From an uncultured Lachnospiraceae bacterium (GTDB taxonomy: Bacteria > Bacillota > Clostridia > Lachnospirales > Lachnospiraceae): a stretch of 64,000 nucleotides of DNA. The stretch is from the NCBI GenBank assembly GCA_947567595.1, contig CANOMQ010000017.1, positions 1 through 64,000 on the forward strand. Direction: 5' to 3'. The notes below the pieces were generated by a model that made no database searches, was not told where the DNA came from, and saw nothing but the letters and a program-made list of their open reading frames with translations. Position 1 is the stretch's first letter; the number at the start of each line of letters is the position of its first letter. Below, piece by piece: positions 52,408 through 62,151 of the stretch. The position numbers and the translations under genes are program-made.

Positions 52408-55065
52408 CTATTTCACCTGCCCCGCAAGCACCGCTTTCGCCTCGGCAACCGCCTTGTCAATTCCTTCCGGATTTTTGCCGCCTGCCTGCGCCATATTCGG
52501 GCGTCCGCCGCCTCCGCCGCCGACAAGTCCGGCAATCCCCTTGATTAAGTTCCCGGCATGTGCGCCCTTTGCCATCGCGCCGTCCGTCGCCATCGCCACA
52601 AGGTTCACCTTCCCGTCAACGCCTGACGCGAGCACAACCACGCCCTCGCCAAGCTTTGCCTTCAACTGGTCGCCCAAGTCGCGCAGACCGTTCATGTCCA
52701 CGCCGTCAACCCGCGTGGCAAGCAGCTTGATGCCGTTTACGTCCGTCACCTGCTCCATGACATTCCCAAGCGCGTCATGCGCCGCCTTGCTCTTTAACGC
52801 CTCGTTTTCAGATTGGAGCGCCTTGATTTCCGCCATCATGTGCTCAATCTTCTCCACAAGGTTTGCCGGCGTCGCCTTCGCCGCCTTCGCCGCCCGATGG
52901 AGCTCGTCCTCTATTTTCTTATAATAATCCAGCACATTTTCGCCCGTCAGTGCCTCAATCCTGCGCACGCCTGCCGCGACGCCGCTCTCCGACACAATCT
53001 TAAACGCCGCAATCTCGCCCGTGTTCTTCACATGCGTACCGCCGCAGAACTCCTTCGAAAAATCGCCCATAGACACAACGCGCACCTTCTCGCCGTACTT
53101 CTCGTCAAACAGTGCCATTGCACCCGTTTTCTTTGCCTCGTCCATTGTCATGACATTCGTTTCAACCTGAATATTTTCGGCAATCTTATCGTTGACAATC
53201 CGCTCCACTTTTGCAAGCTCCTCGGCTGTCATTGACTCAAAATGGCTAAAGTCAAAACGCGTCCGCTCGCCGTCCTGATAAGAACCCTTCTGCTGGACAT
53301 GCGTGCCAAGCACCTCGCGCAGTGCTTTCTGCATTAAGTGTGTCGCCGAATGGTTCTTACAGGTCTTTGCACGGTTTGCGGCATCAACACATAACGTAAC
53401 GCTGTCACCAACCTTGAGCATTCCCTTTGTCACCGTACCGATATGCGCAATCCGGTTTCCGACCACGTTTATCGTATCCTTTACCACAAACTCCGCGTCA
53501 CCTGCCGTAATCACGCCCGTATCGCCGACCTGTCCGCCCATTGTCGCATAAAACGGCGTTTTTGCCACGATGACCGCGCCTGTCTGTCCGTCCGTGAGCG
53601 CGTCCACAATCTCGTCCTGCGTTGTCAGTGCCGTAATCGGCATTTCCATTGTCAGTGTATCATAGCCCGCAAATTCGCTTGTTATATTTTTGTCAAGCTG
53701 CTCATAAATCGTCGCGTCGGCGCCCATATAATTCGAAACCTTCCGCGCGTCATGCGCTTTTTTGCGCTGCTCGTCCATCGCCGCATGGAACCCGTCCATA
53801 TCGACCGAAATGCCCTTTTCCGCAAGAATTTCTGTCGTAAGGTCAATCGGGAATCCATACGTATCATAAAGCTTAAACGCGTCGGCGCCCGAAAGCGTCT
53901 TTTCTCCCTTGTCTGCAAGCGCGCGCTCCATGTCCGCAAGAATTGTCAAGCCCTGATCAATCGTCCTGCTAAACTTCTCCTCCTCCTGCAAAAGCACCTT
54001 GAAAATAAAGTCCTTCTTTTCCTCAAGCTCCGGATAGCCGTCCTTCGAGCAGTTGATGATGACCTCCGCGATTTTCGCCGCAAAGCTTCCCTCAATGCCA
54101 AGCAGCCTTCCGTGACGCGCCACACGCCGGATTAAACGCCGCAGCACATAACCCCTGCCCTCGTTTGTCGGCATAATGCCGTCCGAAATCATAAACGTCG
54201 CAGAGCGCATATGGTCGGTAATCAGACGAATGGAAACATCCTTATGCTCGTCCGTCTCGTATGCCACACCCGCAAGCTCGCATACCTTGTCACGGATTGC
54301 CTTCATCGTGTCAATGTCAAACACTGTGTCCACATTCTGCACAACTACCGCAAGACGCTCCAAGCCCATACCGGTATCGATATTTTTCTGCGCAAGCTCC
54401 GCGTAATTGCCCTTGCCGTCGCCGTCAAACTGCGTGAACACGTTGTTCCAAACCTCCATAAAACGGTCACAGTCGCAGCCGACCTTGCAGTCCGGCTTTC
54501 CGCAGCCATACTCGACACCCCTGTCATAATAAATCTCCGAGCAGGGGCCGCAAGGGCCCGCGCCATGCTCCCAGAAGTTGTCGCACTCGCCCGTTTCGGG
54601 ATCCCTGTAAAAGCGCGTGATTTTCTCGGCAGGCACACCGATTTCCTTTGTCCAAATGTCAAACGCCTCCTCGTCCTCACAATAAATGGAAGGATAAAGC
54701 CGCTCCGGCTCCAGCCCTACCACCTTTGTCAGAAACTCCCAGCTCCACGCAAGCGATTCATGCTTAAAATAATCCCCGAACGAAAAATTGCCGAGCATTT
54801 CAAAAAACGTCAGATGTCTTGCCGTCTTGCCGACATTCTCAATATCGCCTGTGCGCACGCACTTCTGACAGGTCGTCACGCGCCTCCTTGGCGGCACCTC
54901 CTGCCCCGTAAAGTACGGCTTTAACGGCGCCATTCCCGAGTTGATAATCAGCAGACTGTTATCATTGTGGGGTACCAAAGAAAAGCTTTTCATCGCCAAA
55001 TGCTCCTTGCTCTCAAAAAATTCAAGAAACATTCTCCTAAGCTCATTTACTCCGTAGTTCTTCAC
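52408..55065 (-). CDS. alaS: Alanyl-tRNA synthetase
   Basis: 885 residues, near full length for the family (about 876). Class II aminoacylation domain near 1-240 (LVPHNDNSLLIINSGMAPLK, motif 2 region RRRVTTCQKCVRTGDIENVG). Editing-domain zinc ligands lie in HSATHLMQKAL near 570 and in EFCGGTHV near 670. The C-terminal glycine-rich GGGGGGRPNMAQAGG is near 850. It charges tRNA-Ala and clears mischarged Ser and Gly. GTG start with GGAGG eight bases upstream. Confidence 0.95.
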   Translation of the reverse strand: MKNYGVNELRRMFLEFFESKEHLAMKSFSLVPHNDNSLLIINSGMAPLKPYFTGQEVPPRRRVTTCQKCVRTGDIENVGKTARHLTFFEMLGNFSFGDYFKHESLAWSWEFLTKVVGLEPERLYPSIYCEDEEAFDIWTKEIGVPAEKITRFYRDPETGECDNFWEHGAGPCGPCSEIYYDRGVEYGCGKPDCKVGCDCDRFMEVWNNVFTQFDGDGKGNYAELAQKNIDTGMGLERLAVVVQNVDTVFDIDTMKAIRDKVCELAGVAYETDEHKDVSIRLITDHMRSATFMISDGIMPTNEGRGYVLRRLIRRVARHGRLLGIEGSFAAKIAEVIINCSKDGYPELEEKKDFIFKVLLQEEEKFSRTIDQGLTILADMERALADKGEKTLSGADAFKLYDTYGFPIDLTTEILAEKGISVDMDGFHAAMDEQRKKAHDARKVSNYMGADATIYEQLDKNITSEFAGYDTLTMEMPITALTTQDEIVDALTDGQTGAVIVAKTPFYATMGGQVGDTGVITAGDAEFVVKDTINVVGNRIAHIGTVTKGMLKVGDSVTLCVDAANRAKTCKNHSATHLMQKALREVLGTHVQQKGSYQDGERTRFDFSHFESMTAEELAKVERIVNDKIAENIQVETNVMTMDEAKKTGAMALFDEKYGEKVRVVSMGDFSKEFCGGTHVKNTGEIAAFKIVSESGVAAGVRRIEALTGENVLDYYKKIEDELHRAAKAAKATPANLVEKIEHMMAEIKALQSENEALKSKAAHDALGNVMEQVTDVNGIKLLATRVDGVDMNGLRDLGDQLKAKLGEGVVVLASGVDGKVNLVAMATDGAMAKGAHAGNLIKGIAGLVGGGGGGRPNMAQAGGKNPEGIDKAVAEAKAVLAGQVK

Positions 55066-55130
55066 AATTCATTCCTCCATACTTTGATATGATTTCTTTT
55101 TTCTATGATAAACCTAATAAAAGATAGGTC

Positions 55131-55961
55131 TTAGGACGATTTTTTCACCGTCGCAAGAATGCGGTCATTGTCAAGCTCCTTGCCTGCGCGCTTTGCAAAT
55201 TCGCTCAGCAAATCCTCCACCGTCATGCGGGAGCGCACCTCGCCCGACACATCAAGCACAATTTTCCCGCCGTCCATCATAAGCGTACGGTTGCCAAGCG
55301 AGAGCGCTTGGTGCATATTGTGGGTGACCATGAGACACGTAATCTGCCGCTCGGCAACAATCTGCTTTGTCAGGTTCAAGACCTTTTCTGCCGTCGCCGG
55401 GTCAAGCGCCGCCGTGTGTTCATCTAACAGCAGGATTTTTGGCGTCACCATCGTCGCCATCAAAAGCGTCAGAGCCTGCCGCTGTCCGCCCGACAAAAGC
55501 CCCACCGGATTTTTCATGCGGTCCTCAAGCCCCATGTCCAAAAGCGCAAGCTGTTCTTGGACCTTCTTTTTGTCCGCCGCCTTTATCCTGCTAAAATACG
55601 CGTTCTTCGAGGTTGAGGCGCGCAGGTACGCAAGCGCCATGTTCTCCTCGATTGTCATGTGCGGCGCCGTGCCCTTTAAGGGATCTTGGAACAAGTGCCC
55701 GATGACCTTGCTGCGCACATACTCCTTTTGGTATGTAATGTCCTCGCCGTCTAGCATAATCAGCCCCTTATCGACAAAAAACGCCCCTGTGACCGCGTTA
55801 AACAGCGTCGATTTCCCCGCGCCGTTGCTCCCGACAATCGTTGCAAAATCGCCCTTTTCCAGCACTAGCTCCACATCGTCAAGCGCACACTTCTCATTCA
55901 CCGTGCCGGGGTGAAAGGTCTTGCTGATATGCTTCATAATCAGCATGTTCTCACTTGTCAT
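55131..55961 (-). CDS. ABC transporter ATP-binding protein (TrpZ-like)
   Basis: 276 residues. Walker A GSNGAGKSTL near 39-48, the signature LLSGGQRQAL near 154 and Walker B ILLLDEHTAALD near 179. It overlaps the permease gene by 11 bases. With permease and PF04392-type binding protein it forms a TrpXYZ-like importer; aromatic amino acids are the likely cargo. Confidence 0.9.
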   Translation of the reverse strand: MTSENMLIMKHISKTFHPGTVNEKCALDDVELVLEKGDFATIVGSNGAGKSTLFNAVTGAFFVDKGLIMLDGEDITYQKEYVRSKVIGHLFQDPLKGTAPHMTIEENMALAYLRASTSKNAYFSRIKAADKKKVQEQLALLDMGLEDRMKNPVGLLSGGQRQALTLLMATMVTPKILLLDEHTAALDPATAEKVLNLTKQIVAERQITCLMVTHNMHQALSLGNRTLMMDGGKIVLDVSGEVRSRMTVEDLLSEFAKRAGKELDNDRILATVKKSS

Positions 55962-56907
55962 GACCTGCCACCTCCATCAGTTCCTTGATATAGCTTTGGT
56001 TCTGCGCCCGCGATAAGCGCCTTGTCTTGTAAAAGGACAGCTTCATCTTTAAATACGGAAACGCAATCGCCACCGCCACAATCAGCGCCGACACCAGCTT
56101 CAAGCACTCCGCCGGCACATTCAGACGAAGCGCGATTGCCACGATAAAGCGGTACAGACAGCTACCCAAAATAACACCCGTTATTCTCTTTGGCATACTG
56201 CCCTTCCCAATCAGCGTCTCGCCGATAATCAGACTTGCAAGCGCAATCGTCACCATTCCCGTGCCAAGATTGATGTCGCACGACTTCTGATACTGTGCAA
56301 GCAGTCCGCCCGAAAGCGCCGTCAGCGCGTTTGCCACGCAAAGCCCGATTGTAATCATGAGCGACGTGTTGATACTTGATGCGCGCACCATATCGGGGTT
56401 GTCGCCCGTTGCGCGGATTGACAGCCCAAGCCTTGTATTTAGGAAAACCGCCACCAGTACACCGATGACAATCACAACCACCGCCGCCACAATCAGCTTA
56501 TACCAGCTTGTCGGCATTGCCGCCTTTGCCCATGTGAAAACCGAATCGCAGTTAAACAGATTTAAGTTGGACGCAAAGCCCATCACCGCGATATTGATTG
56601 TATAAAGTCCCGTGTTGACAATGATTCCCGCAAGAATGGACTGAATGCCCATTTTCGTCTGCAAAAAAGAGGTCACAAAGCCGGAGCAGACGCCCGCCGC
56701 CATCGCCGCAAACAGCGCAAGCACAGGGTGCCCCGCAATCGTCACGGACGCGCACACCGCACAGCCAAGCGTAAAACAGCCGTCGGTGGACAAATCCGCG
56801 ATATTTAAAATAGAAAATGAAATAAACAGCGCAAGCGCCACAAGCGCATAGATAAACCCAAGCTCAAGCGCGCTCTGCACAATCGATAACGTAATGATGG
56901 AGCCCAT
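55951..56907 (-). CDS. ABC transporter permease (TrpY-like)
   Basis: 318 residues, about nine membrane helices, BPD_transp_2 type. DLSTDGCFTLGCAVCA near 38, IRATGDNPDMVRASSI near 170 and LSGGLLAQYQ near 205 fit this class. Few relatives of this permease type use cofactors beyond the usual three parts. Between the binding protein and the ATPase. Confidence 0.9.
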   Translation of the reverse strand: MGSIITLSIVQSALELGFIYALVALALFISFSILNIADLSTDGCFTLGCAVCASVTIAGHPVLALFAAMAAGVCSGFVTSFLQTKMGIQSILAGIIVNTGLYTINIAVMGFASNLNLFNCDSVFTWAKAAMPTSWYKLIVAAVVVIVIGVLVAVFLNTRLGLSIRATGDNPDMVRASSINTSLMITIGLCVANALTALSGGLLAQYQKSCDINLGTGMVTIALASLIIGETLIGKGSMPKRITGVILGSCLYRFIVAIALRLNVPAECLKLVSALIVAVAIAFPYLKMKLSFYKTRRLSRAQNQSYIKELMEVAGHDK

Positions 56908-56924
56908 GTTTCCCCCTATGTATC

Positions 56925-58043
56925 TTACTCAAATTCCTGTGCGGTAACGGTTTCGATTAACTGCGAACCCATTCCCTCCAGCACGGAATAGTCAATGCCA
57001 ATTGCCTCCGCTGTTTCCGTGTTGATTGTGATGATACCGTCCGAAAGCGTCTTTACCGCCATTGTCGCAGGATTGGCACCGTTTACAAGCACATCAACTG
57101 CCATATCCGCCGTAACCGTGCCAAGATTTGCATAGTTGACGCCAAAGCCGCAGAACGCCCCGTTTAACGCAAACGAGTCCGCCCCTGTATAATGCGGGAT
57201 TTTTGCGTCGGTAAACTTCTCAAAAATCGCAAGCTCCGCCGTCATAACCGTGTTATCCTGCGGCGTGAAAACCGCGTCCACCTGCTCTGCCACAAGCGCG
57301 TCCGCCGCTGCCTGCACCTCCGCCGATGTCGTACCCGTCTTTTCCACATATGTAAGTCCGTTTGCGTCGCAGTATGCCTTTGCGTCCGCAATTGACTGTA
57401 TCGAGCCTGCCTGACTCTTGTCATATAATAACCCGACCTTCTTTGTATCGGGATTTCCTGCCATAATCAAACCGAAAATCGCCTCCGTGTCAATCGCGTC
57501 CGACGTTCCCGTAATGTTTGCGCCCGGCGCGTCATTCGAAGCCACAAGACCGGCGCCTACCGGATCGGAAACCGCTGAAAATACCACCGGAATCTGATTG
57601 TCCTCCGTCGCGTTCTGCATAATCATTGCCGCAGGTGTCGCAATCGGAATAATGACATCAACCCCGTCCGCCACCAAATCCGTCGCAATCTGATTTAAGA
57701 CGGTTGCGTCTGCCTGCCCGTTATGCGTATAATCCGCAAAATCAAATGTCACGCCAAGCTCCGCTCCCTTTGCGGTAAGCTCCTCCTCAATCGCCTTCTC
57801 AATCTGATTTAAGGACGCGTCGTCCACGTACTGCACGATACCAACCTTATAAACCGTACCGTCGCCCGTCTGCGCAGGCTGTGTTTCCTCCGGTGCATTT
57901 GCCTGCTCCTGTGTCTGCGCGGGCGTCTGTCCGCCCTGCTGCGGCTGTGCGTCCTGCGAGCCTGCGCCGTTACTGCTGCCGCAGCCTGCAAGCGCCGCCG
58001 TCATGACCGCCGCCATCACCAGTGATACAACTTTCTTTTTCAT
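56925..58043 (-). CDS. ABC transporter substrate-binding lipoprotein (TrpX-like)
   Basis: 372 residues. The lipobox ends in LAGC near 20, and a Gln/Ala/Pro-rich linker follows. The periplasmic-binding-like fold of the ABC_sub_bind family shows YKVGIVQYVDDASLNQ near 65 and VVFSAVSDPVGAGLVAS near 155. TrpX of streptococci binds tryptophan. No T-box leader is present here, so cargo is unproved. First gene of the importer operon. Confidence 0.91.
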   Translation of the reverse strand: MKKKVVSLVMAAVMTAALAGCGSSNGAGSQDAQPQQGGQTPAQTQEQANAPEETQPAQTGDGTVYKVGIVQYVDDASLNQIEKAIEEELTAKGAELGVTFDFADYTHNGQADATVLNQIATDLVADGVDVIIPIATPAAMIMQNATEDNQIPVVFSAVSDPVGAGLVASNDAPGANITGTSDAIDTEAIFGLIMAGNPDTKKVGLLYDKSQAGSIQSIADAKAYCDANGLTYVEKTGTTSAEVQAAADALVAEQVDAVFTPQDNTVMTAELAIFEKFTDAKIPHYTGADSFALNGAFCGFGVNYANLGTVTADMAVDVLVNGANPATMAVKTLSDGIITINTETAEAIGIDYSVLEGMGSQLIETVTAQEFE

Positions 58044-58080
58044 AATAGTTCTCCTCCATTTTTGTTCATAAAAATTTCTT

Positions 58081-58105
58081 AAAAACGGGCAGACAATGTC
58101 TGCCC
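58081..58105 (-). terminator. Intrinsic terminator of glyS
   Basis: GGGCAGACA / TGTCTGCCC stem with GTTTTT on the minus strand, about 20 bases past the glyS stop and before the ABC operon. Confidence 0.85.
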
Positions 58106-58124
58106 AAATAAGACCTCTTTTGTT

Positions 58125-59516
58125 TTAAAACGTAAACTTATCCGCAAAATAAGCGTCCAGCTCGTCAATCGGAATACGCACCTGCTCCATCGAATCGCGG
58201 AACCGCACTGTAACCGCATTGTCCTGCTCGGAATCAAAATCATACGTCACGCAGAACGGTGTGCCAATCTCGTCCTGACGGCGGTAACGCTTGCCGATAT
58301 TCCCTCTGTCGTCAAACTCGCAGTTATATTTCTTGGAAAGCTGTGCGTAAATCTTCTCCGCACCCTCGTTTAACTTCTTGCTTAACGGCAGTACGCCAAT
58401 CTTTACAGGCGCAATCGCCGGGTGGAAGTGCAGAACAGTACGCATATCGCCCTCGCCAAGCTCCTCTTCATCATATGCGGCACAAAGGAATGCTAACACA
58501 ACACGGTCCGCGCCAAGCGACGGCTCGATAACATATGGTATGTATTTTTCCTTTTTTTCATCATCAAAGTACGACATATCCTGCCCCGACGTATTCTGAT
58601 GCTGCGTCAAATCGTAATCCGTTCTGTCCGCAATGCCCCAAAGCTCGCCCCAGCCGATGGACGGGAACAAAAATTCAATATCCGTTGTTCCCTTCGAATA
58701 AAAGCAAAGCTCCTCCGGCGCATGGTCGCGCAGACGCATTTCCTCTTCCTTAATGCCAAGGCTAATCAGCCAATCGCGGCAGAACCCTCTCCAATACTGG
58801 AACCATTCCAAATCCGTCCCCGGCTCGCAGAAGAACTCCAGTTCCATCTGCTCAAACTCCCTTGTTCTAAAGGTAAAGTTACCGGGCGTAATCTCATTTC
58901 TGAAAGACTTACCAATCTGTCCGATACCAAACGGAATTTTCTTTCTCGACGTTCTCTGCACGTTCTTAAAATTCACAAAAATACCCTGCGCCGTCTCCGG
59001 TCTTAAATACACCGTATTCTTCGCGTCCTCCGTCACACCCTGAAACGTCTTAAACATCAGGTTAAACTGACGAATATCCGTAAAATTATGCTTGCCGCAG
59101 GTCGGACAGGCAATCTGCTTTTCCTCAATAAATTGCTTCATTTCCTCCTGTGAAAACGCGTCAATCGGCTTCTCCAGCGTAATACCGTTCTCACCCGCGT
59201 AATCCTCAATCAGCTTATCCGCACGAAACCGCTCATGGCACTCCTTACAGTCCATCAAGGGATCGGAAAAACCGCCCAAATGACCGGACGCCACCCACGT
59301 CTGCGGGTTCATCAAAATCGCGCAGTCCACGCCGACATTATACGGATTTTCCATGATAAACTTCTGCCACCATGCGCGCTTTACATTATTTTTGAGCTCC
59401 ACGCCCAAATTCCCGTAATCCCAAGTATTGGCAAGTCCGCCGTAAATCTCGGAACCGGGGTAAACAAAGCCCCTGCTTTTTGACAATGCTACAATTTTGT
59501 CTAATGTCTTTTCCAT
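58125..59516 (-). CDS. glyS: Glycyl-tRNA synthetase (one-chain type)
   Basis: 463 residues. Motif 2 region [26 protein letters not shown] near 215-240, a zinc-ribbon-like CKEC/CPTC set near 91-140, then ATP motif ASPRAPSLGADR-type EPSLGADRV near 345. This alpha2 form is found in Clostridia, Bacteroidetes and eukaryotes. ATG 59516 with GGAG nine bases upstream; the TTG at 59519 is the alternative. Ends before its own terminator. Confidence 0.94.
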   Translation of the reverse strand: MEKTLDKIVALSKSRGFVYPGSEIYGGLANTWDYGNLGVELKNNVKRAWWQKFIMENPYNVGVDCAILMNPQTWVASGHLGGFSDPLMDCKECHERFRADKLIEDYAGENGITLEKPIDAFSQEEMKQFIEEKQIACPTCGKHNFTDIRQFNLMFKTFQGVTEDAKNTVYLRPETAQGIFVNFKNVQRTSRKKIPFGIGQIGKSFRNEITPGNFTFRTREFEQMELEFFCEPGTDLEWFQYWRGFCRDWLISLGIKEEEMRLRDHAPEELCFYSKGTTDIEFLFPSIGWGELWGIADRTDYDLTQHQNTSGQDMSYFDDEKKEKYIPYVIEPSLGADRVVLAFLCAAYDEEELGEGDMRTVLHFHPAIAPVKIGVLPLSKKLNEGAEKIYAQLSKKYNCEFDDRGNIGKRYRRQDEIGTPFCVTYDFDSEQDNAVTVRFRDSMEQVRIPIDELDAYFADKFTF

Positions 59517-59545
59517 CAAACTGTTCTCCTTTTCAACGCTCTTAT

Positions 59546-60262
59546 TTATTGAAATACAATCATTCCATACCCGTCCATCGCGTCAACCTGCGCGCTCTTT
59601 TTTCCCGTCACGCTCACGCCGTCGCTCACGTAGAGGATTTCACCAAAGCACTCCACCGAAACCGGCTCATCATCGCTGCCGCGCTCCAAAATGACGATAT
59701 GCGTATCGCCCATGCCAAGCAAATCGGATTTTGAAACGGTCTGCTTCGCATTCTTTTCCGACACCGCATTCAAAGTAACCTCCAGCCCATAGCCTGCGTT
59801 GTAAGCGTCCGAAATCGTCCCTGCGAAAAATCCGTCCGTGCTGCCCTCAATCGCCGCGGTATCCATGCCCATTTCCGACGCGTACATATAATCAAGGAAA
59901 TAGTTGTTCCACCCCGCATACGCATTCCAGTCCCCAAACGTCATCTCAACTGCAAGCCTGTCCTCCTTATTTTTCTGACAGCCCTTTAAACGCACCTGTG
60001 CCTGCGCCGCCTTCTTCTGATATGCTGTAATCGACTCGTCAATCAGGCTTTTTAAGGCGTCCTCGCTGTAATCTTCGCCAAAGTCCTCAACCAGCCTGTA
60101 CTCGATGCCACCGTCCTTTTTCAATGTGATTACGGACGCGCCCGCATAGCCGCTTGCGGCTTCGTCTCCCTTGACATTGTTTTTTTGCTCACCGCCGCCG
60201 CACGCACAAAGCCCCAAAGCCAAAACCGCGGCACACACCATAATCCTCACAAATCGTTTCAT
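59546..60262 (-). CDS. Lipoprotein of unknown function
   Basis: 238 residues. Lipobox ends in LCAC near 21; after a Gly-rich linker comes a single domain with [21 protein letters not shown] near 45. No motif recognised. It lies between glyS and recO, possibly in the recO transcript. Confidence 0.8.
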   Translation of the reverse strand: MKRFVRIMVCAAVLALGLCACGGGEQKNNVKGDEAASGYAGASVITLKKDGGIEYRLVEDFGEDYSEDALKSLIDESITAYQKKAAQAQVRLKGCQKNKEDRLAVEMTFGDWNAYAGWNNYFLDYMYASEMGMDTAAIEGSTDGFFAGTISDAYNAGYGLEVTLNAVSEKNAKQTVSKSDLLGMGDTHIVILERGSDDEPVSVECFGEILYVSDGVSVTGKKSAQVDAMDGYGMIVFQ

Positions 60263-60373
60263 AATCTACCCCCACCCGGACATAAGCCTTATCCAAAATG
60301 CCCGCACACCTTTCCTTATCAAACGCGGATTATCCCAGCCGCGTCAGGAACAGTTCTTTATATTATATACAAC

Positions 60374-61036
60374 TTATTCGATATTTTCAAGTATTTCAAG
60401 ACTTTTAAACTCCTTATCAAAGGTTCTTTGACAGATTTTGCGGCAAAAATGCCCCAATTCCTCCAAAACCTGCGGCTTCACATCAAACGAAAAAAGCTTC
60501 TCCGCCGGCGTATTCATGATATATGTAACGGTATATGCCGCGCTCTCCCCCAGCAAATCACTGCCGCTTACCCCGGGAAATTCCCCGTTTAACATAATCG
60601 CCTTAAGCTCAAAGACGCACCGCACCAGCCTGTCCTCAAAACGCGCTGACGAGAGCGCCCGAAGGGACTGGTACAACAGCTTGAGCATACCGGTCTCGTC
60701 ATTGTTTTCCCTTGTGTAATAGTCGCATATTTCAAGAAAGTACATTCCGTAATACGCCCCGATAAAATCATCGCGCAGCGCCTCGAAATAATTCGAAATC
60801 TCCGCCTCCGACAGATTGTACGAACTCCTGCCCGCAAAAAGCCGAAACTGCCCGAACGAAAACGGATTGGTCGGCGCCATAAGGCGGTTTCCCGGACGCC
60901 TTGAACCCCTTGCAAAAGCAGAAATCTTGCCGCGCTCCTTCGTTAAAAGCACCACCCGCCTGTCATATTCGCCGATTGGTTCCGACTTTAGTACAATCCC
61001 CGTAAAGACTACGAACTCCTGCATACCCGTACTCAT
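60374..61036 (-). CDS. recO: DNA repair protein RecO
   Basis: 220 residues. Start with MSTGMQEFVVFTGIVLKSEP, where the OB domain begins, and GGAGAG four bases upstream. The helical C-terminal part is typical, but the zinc-finger cysteines of Bacillus-type RecO are not obvious. RecO loads RecA onto SSB-coated DNA in gap repair. Overlaps the small gene upstream by 74 bases. Confidence 0.88.
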   Translation of the reverse strand: MSTGMQEFVVFTGIVLKSEPIGEYDRRVVLLTKERGKISAFARGSRRPGNRLMAPTNPFSFGQFRLFAGRSSYNLSEAEISNYFEALRDDFIGAYYGMYFLEICDYYTRENNDETGMLKLLYQSLRALSSARFEDRLVRCVFELKAIMLNGEFPGVSGSDLLGESAAYTVTYIMNTPAEKLFSFDVKPQVLEELGHFCRKICQRTFDKEFKSLEILENIE

Positions 61037-61148
61037 GTGTCTCTCCTGACCTGTGTTCCTCGTTTTTTGTGTCAAGCTGCTCTTTATAGGCAAGATAATC
61101 GCTAATCTGCCCCGTCTGCATAAATCTGTTCCACTCGTCCTCGTACAT
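60963..61148 (-). CDS. Small conserved-position protein between era and recO
   Basis: 61 residues; MYEDEWNRFMQTGQISDYLAYKE is acidic and amphipathic, with a poor C-terminus. GGAAGG six bases before the ATG is a good site. It occupies the position of YqzL in Bacillus (between era and recO), but is not closely similar by eye. It overlaps the recO start by 74 bases in another frame. It could be real only in its first about 35 residues. Confidence 0.65.
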   Translation of the reverse strand: MYEDEWNRFMQTGQISDYLAYKEQLDTKNEEHRSGETHEYGYAGVRSLYGDCTKVGTNRRI

Positions 61149-61228
61149 CAAAACCCTTCCTTTTTTGTAAAAATTACAAAAGCCTATACCGTTAGGGTGT
61201 ACCTATCACGAATTTTTATGCGCCGCTT

Positions 61229-62131
61229 TTACTCATTTTCCCGCGCGTCATACCCGAAATTTTTCATCAGGAAATCACTGTCCCGCCAGTCCTTTTTGAC
61301 CTTTACCCAGAGCCGCAGATTGACATGCTGTTCCAGCAAATCCTCTATTTCAGGGCGTGCAAGCGAACCGATTTTCTTTAACATCTGCCCGCCCTTTCCG
61401 ATAATAATGCCCTTATGCGACTCGCGCTCACAGATAATTGTCGCGTCTATATCCACAATTTTCCTTCCATATTTCATCTGCTCAATCACGACCGCCACGC
61501 CGTGCGGAATTTCCTCGTCAAGGTTTTGCAGCACCTTTTCGCGCACAAGCTCCGCCACAATCTGACGCGTGGGCTGGTCGGTAACGGTATCCTCGTCATA
61601 AAAGGCAGGTCCGTACGGAAGATACTTCATAATCTGCTCGATTAATACCTGCGTATTGTCATTCTTTAACGCGGACACCGGAACAATTTCCGCAAAGTCA
61701 AGCTGACTGCGGTATGCGTCGATATAGCCCAAAAGCTGCTCCTTTTTCACGGTATCAATCTTGTTGACCACAAGAATGACGGGCGCCTTGACCTTTTTTA
61801 GCTCGTCGATAATGTGCCGCTCTCCTGCCCCGATATAATCCGTAGGCTCCACCAGCCAAAGCACCACGTCAACCTCCTGTAAGCTGTGCTGCGCCACGTT
61901 CACCATATAGTCGCCAAGCTTGTTTTTCGCCTTGTGAATGCCCGGCGTGTCCACAAACACAATCTGCCCCTCGTCCGAAGTGTAGACGGTCTGAATGCGG
62001 TTTCTTGTCGTCTGCGGCTTCTTGGACGTAATCGCAATCTTCTGCCCGATGATACAGTTCATCAGCGTGGATTTTCCCACGTTTGGTCTTCCGATTAACG
62101 CCACAAAGCCGGATTTATAGTTTTCGTCCAT
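61229..62131 (-). CDS. era: GTPase Era
   Basis: 300 residues. G1 GRPNVGKST near 14, G3 DTPG near 60, G4 NKID near 122; a KH domain with GKGGQMLKKIGSLAR near 245 binds the 3' end of 16S rRNA. Start at 62131 (MDENYKSGFVALIG) with a GAGGA site; the longer start at 62146 lacks one. Needed for 30S assembly. Confidence 0.94.
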   Translation of the reverse strand: MDENYKSGFVALIGRPNVGKSTLMNCIIGQKIAITSKKPQTTRNRIQTVYTSDEGQIVFVDTPGIHKAKNKLGDYMVNVAQHSLQEVDVVLWLVEPTDYIGAGERHIIDELKKVKAPVILVVNKIDTVKKEQLLGYIDAYRSQLDFAEIVPVSALKNDNTQVLIEQIMKYLPYGPAFYDEDTVTDQPTRQIVAELVREKVLQNLDEEIPHGVAVVIEQMKYGRKIVDIDATIICERESHKGIIIGKGGQMLKKIGSLARPEIEDLLEQHVNLRLWVKVKKDWRDSDFLMKNFGYDARENE

Positions 62132-62151
62132 TTGTCGTATCCTCATTTTTA

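Noticed and set aside
53443-54135. Plus-strand frame of 230 codons
   Set aside because: Shadow of alaS; Arg-rich random-like translation.
61152-61228. Terminator of era from TTTTGTAA/TTACAAAA
   Set aside because: The stem is all weak pairs and recO appears co-transcribed.
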